Source: Melieria omissa (lineage: Eukaryota > Arthropoda > Insecta > Diptera > Ulidiidae). From it: DNA of 64,000 nt. Location of the stretch: positions 23,943,689 to 24,007,688 of the forward strand of contig OZ020270.1 in assembly GCA_963971225.1 (NCBI GenBank), written 5' to 3'. The notes below the pieces were generated by a model. The model made no database searches, was not told where the DNA came from, and was given only the letters and a program-made list of their open reading frames with translations. Numbering within the stretch: position 1 is the stretch's first letter; each line of letters starts with the position of its first letter. This document shows positions 10,586 to 20,103 of this stretch, in pieces. A program made the position numbers and the translations under genes.

Positions 10586-10842
10586 TTAAATAGCCCTAAT
10601 TTAGTATTACAACGAAGTGGCATCACGACTCAAGCTATTGACAAATACGAGAAACGTCAATAGGGGGGTTTACACGGTCCAACATGTGCGACGAACAAGT
10701 GCGGTTGCAACAATGTTGGACCGTGTGAACGCAGGAAACAACCGCTTGACCGTCATGTTGGATGGTTTTCAAAAATTTTTGATTTTTCTGCTTGCTTGTC
10801 CAACCATCCAACCAATGTAAACGCTTGTTCGTCACACCTAGT

Positions 10843-11587
10843 AGAGCTGGAAAACTATCGATAGTCGAACTATCAGATAGTTTCGATAGTTTGGGAAAAA
10901 ACTATCGATACTATCGAAACTAACGAAACTATCGCATAGCATTAGATAGTTTTGATAATTTGGAAAAAACTATCGATACTATCGCAGCCAAAACACTAAA
11001 CTAATTGAAATTTTTATTTTGAAATTAGTTTTTAAATATATTTTAAAACATAAAGTATATTGAAGTATATTTTTAAACATTCAACGTTTTCAACGCAATT
11101 GAAGCAGCCAGCACGACAAAAACCAAAACTCAAGAATATGTTTCCGCGCTTGAAAAAATATGCACATAAGTCGTCTCACTCGCCCTCTTTGACAAAATAA
11201 CAGATACTAGTATGTCAGCTTCTCACGTTTCGGTTCAAATTCGGTTTATAGCACCGGTCATGCTAAACATTTCTTTACAATCTTATCAGACTTTTTTGTT
11301 ATCTGACAATTTTTTACGAATTGAAGAAGACACATAAATTTTTCCGAAAATCGGCCAAATTCAAATAAAATGTATATTTATATAAATCTGCATAAAATGA
11401 AAATTAAAAAATTAATCTACCAAGTTTGGTAGAGTTCTACCAAAGCGTTAACATTCGTGTTGACCTGATCGAAAACACAGATGGCAGCGAATCGATAGTA
11501 TCGATAGTAACGAAAACCATCGATAGTGAAGTGAAAATGAAAACTATCGATACTATCGATAGTGCCACCGATAGTTTTCCAGCTCTA
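10843..11587. mobile_element. hAT-1: hAT-type MITE with TATCGATA-rich ends
   Basis: The ends are the inverted repeat TAGAGCTGGAAAACTATCGA. Flanks ACACCTAG (10834-10841) and GCACCTAG (11588-11595) match at 7 of 8 bases, an 8-bp duplication typical of hAT elements. No transposase frame is visible, so it would depend on an enzyme supplied in trans. Both ends hold many ACTATCGATAGT-type palindromes. This is the only full-length copy in the window; array copies start in its interior. Confidence 0.82.
10850..11580. promoter_or_regulatory. TATCGATA clusters (DRE/BEAF-like) in hAT-1
   Basis: The 8-bp palindrome TATCGATA occurs near 10856, 10905, 10970, 11496 and in a tight cluster around 11550-11565. 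It equals the Drosophila DRE bound by DREF, and its CGATA half is the core of BEAF-32 sites. That this DNA binds either factor is inference. Confidence 0.5.
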
Positions 11588-11866
11588 GCACCTAGTGCAT
11601 TTTGGCAGTTTCAGAAAGTTCGCGAAGCGTAAACGTAGCGATGGCGACTGTAAAAAACGACATTTTCTGGAAAGAATTTTTCGAGCTCTACTCATAAAGT
11701 CACGGAGAGGCGTTCATTAGCTGAAATTGAGTCCCTCATTGTTGTATTCTGCCTCTCGATATAAGGCTTTACCATCGCCAATAATTTCTCGTACACTGCA
11801 GCATCCATTCTTAAAAAATTCCTGTAATCTGGTATTGCAGTCAACTTCAGCTCCTGCAACAAAGTT
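11588..11866 (-). pseudogene. Harbinger interior, copy 0, with unoccupied hAT-2 and hAT-3 sites
   Basis: This is the Harbinger segment between hAT-1 and the long-LTR element. At 11612-11619 it keeps a single GAAAGTTC, where array units hold hAT-3, and around 11639 a single GCGATGGC, where they hold hAT-2. On the minus strand 11640-11862 encodes the second half of the transposase N-terminal region (matching LTAIPDYRNFLRMDAAVYEK in other copies) before it runs into terminal DNA. It ends at the AGTT target duplication (11863-11866). Confidence 0.78.
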
Positions 11867-12757
11867 TGTAGTGCGCGTTTATCGTGTTGGCCTCACGTTG
11901 GGCGCCAAAAATTATGTAGTGTATAGTGGCGTAGTTGCCACACGGCGTCAAATGATGTAGCGGCGTTTGCCGAACACAACAACAAGATGTCAGGGTCAAC
12001 AAGTGACCAAACACGAATTTGGTGGCCTAGCCTAATAAGCGCCACATTCGTGGGCTTGCCCAGGCTTCTGGGTTCGAAAGAAGCGATTGCAGCTGGATTG
12101 CAGGGGGTCTGCAGCTGGGTCACCTGGCTGGGTAGCTGTAGTGGGTAGGGACTCCTCTATCCGACTAGCAATACGGCCTGTGGGGGGGTTCGTTACCACA
12201 ACTACACTCAGCCTAGACTACACTTTTATTTAAAGAGTCCCTGAACAAAAAAAATCTAATTATCACAACTGGACCAGTCTACTACTCTACATATGCAAAA
12301 CAAAGTTATCCTTATCTAACACTCCAGTTGGGGATCGCTGATGATGGAATACGCGAATCCCGTCTTTACCCTCCCTACCATGAATCTTTCAAATTAATTA
12401 TTTACAAAAGATTCCCACATCGATTCGTCACTTCAAACCTTTATTCCTCAAGGAAATTCATATTTTCGATTTAACACATAATTATTTATTTACACTATTA
12501 GTTCAACTCAAAAAAAAATAATCCAACACCTGACAACTAACATTTTTCCCAATGTCTAAAAGTAAACTCTATACAACAAAAGCAAATAAATTGTAAGAAA
12601 AAAAAACTTAAAACTTTAATAACACTTATTAAATAGTGCAATAATCATCTTAGTGCAATATTACTTTTAGTTTAGTATTAAGTAAAATTACATAGTACAA
12701 TTTTAGCTTTTATGTAACTTTAATTAAACTGTAATATGATTTTATTTTTGTGGAGTA

Positions 12758-14067
12758 ACGTTTGGTGAATGAAATCCGAACAAACACAAAATGAATTAAA
12801 AAATGGTATAACACATGATGAACGCTTGTTTTTACATTTTATTAAAAAAGTTCAATATGTAATTGAAATTTACAAAAAAGTTTCAATTCCATTGCGGTTT
12901 GCTTTTCGCACTTTTTTTGACGGGTCCTTCATCGACTGCTGAACTCCAAATGTATTTATTGTTTTTAGCTCTTTTTTAATTTTATTAATTAAGCAATTTA
13001 CATTTTTAGGTCGATATGCATTGCTGTAAACCTTCCTCTTAAGTTTAGCCCAAAAATTTTCGATTGGTGGCAATTGTAGGACATTCGGCGGATTTAAGTT
13101 CTTCAGCACATATTCAATTCCACGTTCCTTTAAAGCATCGAGAGATGCGTTAGCGTAATGTGCAGATGCCAGGTCTGGCCAAAAAATTATTTTATCCCGT
13201 CGGTGATGCTTATTGATGAAGTCTCCAAGCACCGGTATGCACTTTTCCCTGTAAGTCTGCGATGTCACCGCCAAGCCTCCTTTGAAAAATACGGGGTCGC
13301 TGATTCCACGTTCGCTAATACCCAACCACAACAAAACCTTCGCTCGGAACTTAGTCTTATGTATATAATTGTTCTTATCTGGTGCTTTCACATTAGAGGA
13401 CCCAAAATAATATTTTTGCTGCCACTCGTTGCCTTCAATCGTAAAGTAGGACTCATCGTCCATCACACAAATATATGAAGAATTGGGTGCAAAATAACTT
13501 TTCGAAAGTTTTCTTTATCTGGTTTTCATGATTTTTAATTGTTTTTGGGTATTATATGGAGCCGATTTTGTTGCTTTGCGTTGAATGTCCATTAATTGTA
13601 AATACTTTTTAATTGTATTCTTGCCCACTTCGTATCTTTTGGCTAACTGTCTGTAAGATTTTGCACTTCGACCCAGAGTTTCAGCTTTCAGGAGAGCGCG
13701 AACTTTGGAGTCATTAAACACACATTTTTTCCCAGAACCCGTTTTTCTTTCTATGTTTTCTTTATTCTCTATGACTTTAATCGTATTATATAAAAAAGTT
13801 TTTTTAAACCCCATTTTTTTGAAATGGTGAAAATTGTCATTTTTCTTTTTGTTTGGATTTCTTTCGAAAAATTTACAAATCAATTCCCGACATTGTGCTT
13901 CGTTCAGTGACGTTTTCGCGACTAATTATTTCATGACAAACATAAAAAATATACAAAATAAATATAAAACACCACGCTTGCTTCGCCAATTTAAAATTTT
14001 TGAAAAGAATTACAGGTTGCTTTGCACGCTTCATTTTAAATTTGTTCGGATTTCATTCACCATACGT
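12758..14067 (-). mobile_element. Tc1/mariner element, nearly intact
   Basis: The 1,310-bp element is flanked by TA (12756-12757 and 14068-14069). Its 27-bp inverted repeats begin ACGTTTGGTGAATGAAATC on the left and ACGTATGGTGAATGAAATC on the right, differing at one base. The sister LTR has the unoccupied site (gtggagtattaaag, near 17990), proving the boundaries and showing that it arrived after the host LTR element. Length and structure fit an autonomous mariner-type element carrying one transposase gene. Confidence 0.95.
12870..13934 (-). pseudogene. Tc1/mariner transposase (DD37E spacing) with two stop codons
   Basis: One frame of about 354 codons runs from ATG 13932-13934 to a stop at 12870, the usual length for this superfamily. 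Two TAA codons interrupt it: at 13926-13928, two codons after the ATG, and at 13515-13517. There is no frameshift. The N-terminal part holds helix-turn-helix regions (SYRQLAKRYEVGKNTIKKYL). Catalytic residues are the aspartate pair in MMDDESYF, the aspartate in FWPDLASAHYA and the glutamate in PIENFWAKLKRKV. I count 37 residues between the second aspartate and the glutamate, a DD37E signature. The protein would cut and paste at TA. A start at an internal codon after the first TAA is possible but would not avoid the second. Confidence 0.92.
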
Positions 14068-15682
14068 TATTAAAGTAATAATAGTGCAATAGGTACAATT
14101 TTAATATAGTAATATTTAAGTGCACTTTTAATTAATTTCAATTATAATGTATTTAACTTTAATTTTCTTTTTACTTTTTACTTAAGTATTAATCAATATT
14201 TTTGTGGGTGTATTTTGTTTAGCCACTTATATATGAGCGAAAGAAACGTGATAACAACAAGCAACGAAACAATTTTGGTTTTACTCACATTTTTCTTTCC
14301 ATCCACATTCGCGCTGAAAGGCCTTCCATGCTGCTGTGTTGGTTGAGTTGATGATTTGTTGCTGAAACATGTTGCTGATCACTGATCTTGGCACTCTTTT
14401 CTATGGTGCTTCCAATAGCAACAACAAAAACTTAACTAAAAACTATGCACTTCTCTACACACTTTCTTATATACTTTGTATATACATCTTTATGTATACA
14501 TGTTTACTTGGGAAATTCGGCTTTACACATGTTTATGGGATTGAAATCCACATGGTTATGAGGGGAACAGGAATGTGGGATTGGGAAAGGAATGGAGTAG
14601 TGGAAAGGGTTTGCGGAGAAACTTAATTCAACTATTGCAACATTTGTGGACTTTTATTGATGGTGATGGAAAATGTTGCGTATGTCTCTGGATGTTTTTT
14701 TTTTTTTTGTTTTTTTTTTCTTCTTACTTCCAGCTAATTTTTACATTTTTTTATACATTTTTTCCATCATTCTTTTTCTCTTTTTACTTAATTAAATTTT
14801 ACACTAATTAGATTAATTTTTAAGATAATTTTACTCTTATTTTACTCTAGTTTTTACAAATTTTACCGCACTTCCGTCCACGAAAACTAAGTGTCTTGAC
14901 GACGTCGTCTAAGCACTGAGTACCGCGTGCTAATTCTCTTCTTCTCTTTTGGGGTTTTTGACGTTTATCCAGGAATGGCGACCTCTCTGGCTGGCCTGAG
15001 CCACCAGGGGTTCCGAATCATGGAGACTCCAACTTATGGGAAAAGGTATGCGAACAAATGCAAATATAAAATTTGTATCTAGACCAGACCTTAATGTGAA
15101 GGGTCTGTAATTTAAAAAAATGAATACGGGGGATAGTCGATTTGGCAGAAGATTTGCCTTGAAAACTTTTATGATATGGATGAAAAAGAAATTTGTACCT
15201 TGGTGATAAATCCAAAATGTTTAGAATGTTGTGTAATGTTGAGAATAATAATGGTTGTGTGATTTTTGTCTTCTTGCTGTCTATGATTTCCAAAATTTTT
15301 CTTAGAACTTTCACTTTATTTCTCTGAACTTTAAATTTACTTTTTGTAGAACTTTAAATTTACTTCTCATCACTTTAAATTTTATAAGTTTTTTCACCTG
15401 GCTCTTTGTCTCCTGGGTACGTCTGCGTGAGTTGATGATCAGCGGAAAAGGAAGAATTGATCCGCGTTTTGAACACAAGTAACCTCGGTACCTAACCACA
15501 TGTCAAACCCAACAATTCAAATTGTAATAGATTGATGGAATGTCACTGTGCAATAATGAAATGTGCAATGTGCATCAATGACAAATTGTGCAGATTTGCA
15601 AAACAGGGAAAATTTGAAAAATTTGTTAGAAATTTTAAGAATTTGGTATTTTTAAGAATTAAGCTAAATTTTGTTCATTACA

Positions 15683-15788
15683 AAACCGGATAAGATTACA
15701 GTCCTTGACTAGGAATCTTAGTCGGAATGGTCTGAAAAAAAAACGAGTCTGACTTGATTTGTCGTTGCATTAGAGAAATTTTTCACGT
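15683..15788. other. Short region between integrase stop and long LTR
   Basis: No polypurine tract is seen against the LTR here. The minus strand reads pyrimidine and purine mixed, which is odd for an element that should prime plus-strand synthesis at this point. Confidence 0.5.
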
Positions 15789-16511
15789 TTATTGCTTAAT
15801 GTCTTTTGCATTGTATGTTCCGATTACGCGTCCTTTTAAGTCCTCTAATATATAATAACTATTTCCTACTTTTTCTTTTATTCTCGCTTTCAAAAATGTT
15901 GGTGCTAATTTTGAATTAAAGTTCTTCGAAAATTTACTTTGGGCGAAATTTCGTCTATAGACTTCTTGTCCTACTTTGAATGAAACTGGTTTGGATCTTA
16001 AATTGTATTGTTCGCGATTCGTGTCATGAGCTTTCCGAATATTTTGGGCGATTTCTTTTCTAATCAAAACTAAGTTGTCTTCACGTTTCAACTCTATTTG
16101 TGGTTCTTCAAGCAATTTAAGTGATTTTAACAGTTGATAACTCGATCCGTGAGTGACCATGTTGAATCCAAAAAGAGCGAAATATGGTGAACATTTCGTG
16201 GCTTGGTGTATTGAATTTCGTAATGCACAAGAGATTTGATTGAGATTCACGTCCCACTCAGTGTGATCTGTTTTGATATACGCTCGTATAGCAGCAAGAA
16301 TAGAACGATTTACGCGTTCTGATGCGTTGGACTGTGGCGAATACAATGCAGTGCATACATGCCTAATTCCTAACTTTGTAAGGAATGCTTCGAAATCATG
16401 AGACTTAAATTGAACACCATTATCACTAATTATGGACTCTGGAACTCCATAAATAGGAAAAATTTCGTTAAGCAAAAATTTTTGAATAGCTTTGCTAGAA
16501 AAATTTCTCAC
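15789..16511 (-). pseudogene. Integrase C-terminal part of the long-LTR element
   Basis: This 240-codon frame begins inside the integrase core: the second catalytic aspartate is in IISDNGVQFKS and the glutamate in SPQSNASERVNRSI. The C-terminal domain ends with GNSYYILEDLKGRVIGTYNAKDI, where a GPY/F-like module is expected. The HHCC domain and first catalytic aspartate are missing because the upstream part of pol was deleted around 16511. The wording NASERVNRSILAAIRAYI resembles Osvaldo/Ulysses-type integrases as I recall them. It is open but cannot be a working integrase. Confidence 0.88.
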
Positions 16512-17028
16512 TGGACATAACCAAATATCTTATATACGACTAACGCTGAATTTCCTTTTCGAAATTAAGGTTGAAGTAAACGCATTTCAGTGTGCTAGAT
16601 AAAGATATGGAAACAAAACTTGGCTATGGTATAAAACCTTTACTTGGTTGACCTGTGATGAATTTTGAATTTGGATTCATTTGTGCAGTAATTTTGGACA
16701 AAGCGTGCAATTGAGCAACATATCTCTTTGTATTCACAAGAAATACCAACAACAATGAATATTCGCAAGAACAAAAATCAGAACAGTTCTACAGTTATGA
16801 ATCTGAAAGAATAGTGCACGTGAAATCCATATCTGATATCCAATCGGTCGTTTATTCGGTATTAGATCCAAATTAACGAATTTCCAGAGAGGTCAATATT
16901 TTCATTCAACAACAACTAACTCTCGTCAGATCAAAACAGGAAACATGAAATCTAAAAATTTTACTTGATGGAGCTTGGTGGCGGCTTTGCCAATTCTGAC
17001 CAATTATTGGTTTGACATCGTCGTTGTC
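16512..17028 (-). other. Leader region of the long-LTR element
   Basis: These 517 bases lie between the primer-binding site and the truncated integrase. No gag motif is found. The deletion joint that removed gag and most of pol is near 16512. Confidence 0.6.
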
Positions 17029-17048
17029 GAGCCCCACGTTGGGCGCCA
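17029..17048 (-). other. Primer-binding site (tRNA-Lys, CUU type)
   Basis: The plus strand reads GAGCCCCACGTTGGGCGCCA, which matches 20 bases of the 3' end of insect tRNA-Lys(CUU) plus CCA as I know it. Six bases separate it from the LTR. Two further near-copies of the core follow at about 17081-17095 and 17128-17142. Confidence 0.85.
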
Positions 17049-17054
17049 AAATTA

Positions 17055-19606
17055 TGTAGTGCGCGTTTATCGTGTTGGCCCCACGTTGGGCGCCAAAATT
17101 ATGTAGTGCGCGTTTATCGTGTTGGCCTCACGTTGGGCGCCAAAAATTATGTAGTTTATAGTGGCGTAGTTGCCACACGGCGTCAAATGATGTAGCGGCG
17201 TTTGCCGAACACAACAACAAGATGTCAGGGTCAACAAGTGACCAAACACGAATTTGGTGGCCTAGCCTAATAAGCGCCACATTCGTGGGCTTGCCCAGGC
17301 TTCTGGGTTCGAAAGAAGCGATTGCAGCTGGATTGCAGGGGGTCTGCAGCTGGGTCACCTGGCTGGGTAGCTGTAGTGGGTAGGGACTCCTCTATCCGAC
17401 TAGCAATACGGCCTGTGGGGGGGTTCGTTACCACAACTACACTCAGCCTAGACTACACTTTTATTTAAAGAGTCCCTGAACAAAAAAAATCTAATTATCA
17501 CAACTGGACCAGTAGACTACTCTACATATGCAAAACAAAGTTATCCTTATCTAACACTCCAGTTGGGGATCGCTGATGATGGAATACGCGAATCCCGTCT
17601 TTACCCTCCCTACCATGAATCTTTCAAATTAATTATTTACAAAAGATTCCCACATCGATTCGTCACTTCAAACCTTTATTCCTCAAGGAAATTCATATTT
17701 TCGATTTAACACATAATTATTTATTTACACTATTAGTTCAACTCAAAAAAAAATAATCCAACACCTGACAACTAACATTTTTCCCAATGTCTAAAAGTAA
17801 ACTCTATACAACAAAAGCAAATAAATTGTAAGAAAAAAAAAACTTAAAACTTTAATAACACTTATTAAATAGTGCAATAATCATCTTAGTGCAATATTAC
17901 TTTTAGTTTAGTATTAAGTAAAATTACATAGTACAATTTTAGCTTTTATGTAACTTTAATTAAACTGTAATATGATTTTATTTTTGTGGAGTATTAAAGT
18001 AATAATAGTGCAATAGGTACAATTTTAATATAGTAATATTTAAGTGCAATTTTAATTAATTTCAATTATAATGTATTTAACTTTAATTTTCTTTTTACTT
18101 TTTACTTAAGTATTAATCAATATTTTTGTGGGTGTATTTTGTTTAGCCACTTATATATGAGCGAAAGAAACGTGATAACAACAAGCAACGAAACAATTTT
18201 GGTTTTACTCACATTTTTCTTTCCATCCACATTCGCGCTGAAAGGCCTTCCATGCTGCTGTGTTGGTTGAGTTGATGATTTGTTGCTGAAACATGTTGCT
18301 GATCACTGATCTTGGCACTCTTTTCTATGGTGCTTCCAATAGCAACAACAAAAACTTAACTAAAAACTATGCACTTCTCTACACACTTTCTTATATACTT
18401 TGTATATACATCTTTATGTATACATGTTTACTTGGCAAATTCGGCTTTACACATGTTTATGGGATTGAAATCCACATGGTTATGAGGGGAACAGGAATGT
18501 GGGATTGGGAAAGGAATGGAGTAGTGGAAAGGGTTTGCGGAGAAACTTAATTCAACTATTGCAACATTTGTGGACTTTTATTGATGGTGATGGAAAATGT
18601 TGCGTATGTCTCTGGATGTTTTTTTTTTTTTGTTTTTTTTTTTCTTCTTACTTCCAGCTAATTTTTACATTTTTTTATACATTTTTTCCATCATTCTTTT
18701 TCTCTTTTTACTTAATTAAATTTTACACTAATTAGATTAATTTTTAAGATAATTTTACTCTTATTTTACTCTAGTTTTTACAAATTTTACCGCACTTCCG
18801 TCCACGAAAACTAAGTGTCTTGACGACGTCGTCTAAGCACTGAGTACCGCGTGCTAATTCTCTTCTTCTCTTTTGGGGTTTTTGACGTTTATCCGGGAAT
18901 GGCGACCTCTCTGGCTGGCCTGAGCCACCAGGGGTTCCGAATCATGGAGACTCCAACTTATGGGAAAAGGTATGCGAACAAATGCAAATATAAAATTTGT
19001 ATCTAGACCAGACCTTAATGTGAAGGGTCTGTAATTTAAAAAAATGAATACGGGGGATAGTCGATTTGGCAGAAGATTTGCCTTGAAAACTTTTATGATA
19101 TGGATGAAAAAGAAATTTGTACCTTGGTGATAAATCCAAAATGTTTAGAATGTTGTGTAATGTTGAGAATAATAATGGTTGTGTGATTTTTGTCTTCTTG
19201 CTGTCTATGATTTCCAAAATTTTTCTTAGAACTTTCACTTTATTTCTCTGAACTTTAAATTTACTTTTTGTAGAACTTTAAATTTACTTCTCATCACTTT
19301 AAATTTTATAAGTTTTTTCACCTGGCTCTTTGTCTCCTGGGTACGTCTGCGTGAGTTGATGATCAGCGGAAAAGGAAGAATTGATCCGCGTTTTGAACAC
19401 AAGTAACCTCGGTACCTAACCACATGTCAAACCCAACAATTCAAATTGTAATAGATTGATGGAATGTCACTGTGCAATAATGAAATGTGCAATGTGCATC
19501 AATGACAAATTGTGCAGATTTGCAAAACAGGGAAAATTTGAAAAATTTGTTAGAAATTTTAAGAATTTGGTATTTGTAAGAATTAAGCTAAATTTTGTTC
19601 ATTACA
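17055..19606 (-). repeat. Long LTR (element 5' LTR) without Tc1/mariner
   Basis: This 2,552-bp LTR begins with two tandem 47/48-bp modules (17055-17101 and 17102-17149), each holding TGTAGTGCGCGTTTATCG and a primer-site copy. The rest aligns to the other LTR base for base with few differences (for example tgtagtttata against tgtagtgtata). It ends ATTACA next to the AGTT duplication. Confidence 0.92.
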
Positions 19607-19735
19607 AGTTGCGTGCGATTGTTTTGGCCTCCTTTTTAACCATTCCTTTGTCCATATCCTTTTTTTTGTAATCTCTTCCTCTTCATCCTCCAAAAGTTCG
19701 TATACAATGATTGCTGTGAGAAATTTTGTGGTCAT
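19607..19735 (-). pseudogene. HARBI1-like transposase, N-terminal codons, copy 0
   Basis: Starting at ATG 19733-19735, the frame reads MTTKFLTAIIVYELLEDEEE and then KRIWTKEWLKRRPKQS, the typical start of PIF/Harbinger transposases (nuclease family HARBI1). It is then cut by the long-LTR insertion. The T run at 19660-19667 has 8 bases, which keeps the frame open; array copies have 9 or 10 and are frameshifted. The continuation lies at 11640-11862. Confidence 0.8.
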
Positions 19736-19852
19736 GTTTCTTTGAAATCTTGTGCACGAATGATGTTGTAGCAAAAGTGTGACCGTGTGAACGCAAGAGA
19801 AGAATTTACCGTTACAGCCTCATCGCACATGTTGGATCGTGTAAACCTGCCT
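19736..19852. repeat. Harbinger right terminal region, copy 0
   Basis: Untranslated end of the element, closing with the inverted repeat CATGTTGGATCGTGTAAACC and TGCCT. The phrase gaccgtgtgaacgca recurs from the left terminus. Confidence 0.75.
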
Positions 19853-19921
19853 AATAAACACGTTTAGTGTCAATACAAACGACAGCGGCTCTACCTTCTA
19901 TTTTTGTATCATGATTATAAG
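19853..19921. other. Flank between Harbinger and small MITE
   Basis: Short sequence (aaacacgtttagtgtc...) shared by copy 0 and every complete array unit. It carries ATTATAAG (19914-19921), the left target copy of the next element. Confidence 0.6.
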
Positions 19922-20103
19922 TAGGGATCGGAATTATATGCAAGAGCATATTTTTTTTGGAGCTTCCGATTTGAACGGGACCAAGACAGAAACTATTTTT
20001 ATTTACAAATATTAAGAATGAGCTAACGCACAGACTGCACATTTGCATATGTTTCTTTATTTTGCATTTTGTGCATAGATTTTGCATATAAATCCGATAC
20101 TTA
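19922..20103. mobile_element. Small hAT-type MITE (TAGGGATCGG)
   Basis: The ends are imperfect inverted repeats, TAGGGATCGGAATTATATGC and TAAGTATCGGATTTATATGC. Flanks are ATTATAAG on the left and ACTAAAAG on the right (ATTAAAAG in the array, 7 of 8 matching), suggesting an 8-bp hAT duplication. The interior repeats atgcatat-like words. There is no coding capacity. Confidence 0.65.

Larger units (their letters stand above)
11867..15682 (-). repeat. Long LTR (element 3' LTR), carrying a Tc1/mariner
   Basis: Removing 12758-14067 and one TA leaves about 2,504 bp. It has a single 48-bp terminal module (11867-11914) containing a copy of the primer-binding sequence, against two such modules in the other LTR. 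Beyond the inserted transposon, the bulk is AT-rich with homopolymer runs, for example near 14695-14790. No coding function is recognised. Confidence 0.88.
11867..19606 (-). mobile_element. Ulysses/Osvaldo-like gypsy element with 2.5-kb LTRs, internally deleted
   Basis: The element starts TGTAGTG at 11867 and ends ATTACA at 19606, with AGTT duplicated at 11863-11866 and 19607-19610. The unoccupied site (caacaaagttgcgtgcg) is present in the array, for example near 37750. The LTRs are about 2.5 kb after removing a Tc1/mariner from one, and they are almost identical, so the insertion is young. Only about 1.37 kb lies between them, holding part of integrase and a leader; gag, protease, polymerase and RNase H are gone. 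It must have been mobilised in trans or lost its core by deletion. Very long LTRs and a tRNA-Lys primer site recall Ulysses of Drosophila virilis. Confidence 0.87.
10662..19852 (-). mobile_element. PIF/Harbinger non-autonomous element, copy 0, heavily invaded
   Basis: The outer ends are inverted repeats: left AGGGGGGTTTACACGGTCC, right reverse complement AGGCAGGTTTACACGATCC, both continuing as AACATGTGCGA. Three bases, AAT, flank each end (10659-10661 and 19853-19855) as a possible 3-bp target duplication, fitting the superfamily size. Without the insertions it is about 690 bp. It carries the N-terminal part of a HARBI1-like transposase on the minus strand joined directly to the other terminus, so it is a deletion derivative. 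It contains hAT-1 (10843-11587) and the long-LTR gypsy element (11867-19606). The array units carry the right portion of the same element. Confidence 0.8.

Noticed and set aside
11893..12123. 76-codon frame at the start of both long LTRs
   Set aside because: Conserved between LTRs because they are recent copies; no domain and no Gag similarity.
14369..14811. 85- and 78-codon frames in the long LTRs
   Set aside because: AT-rich LTR sequence with homopolymer-coded phenylalanine runs; no recognisable protein.
17029..17048. Possible tRNA-Lys gene
   Set aside because: Only the 3' end of a tRNA is present, with no cloverleaf, and it abuts an LTR; it is a primer-binding site.
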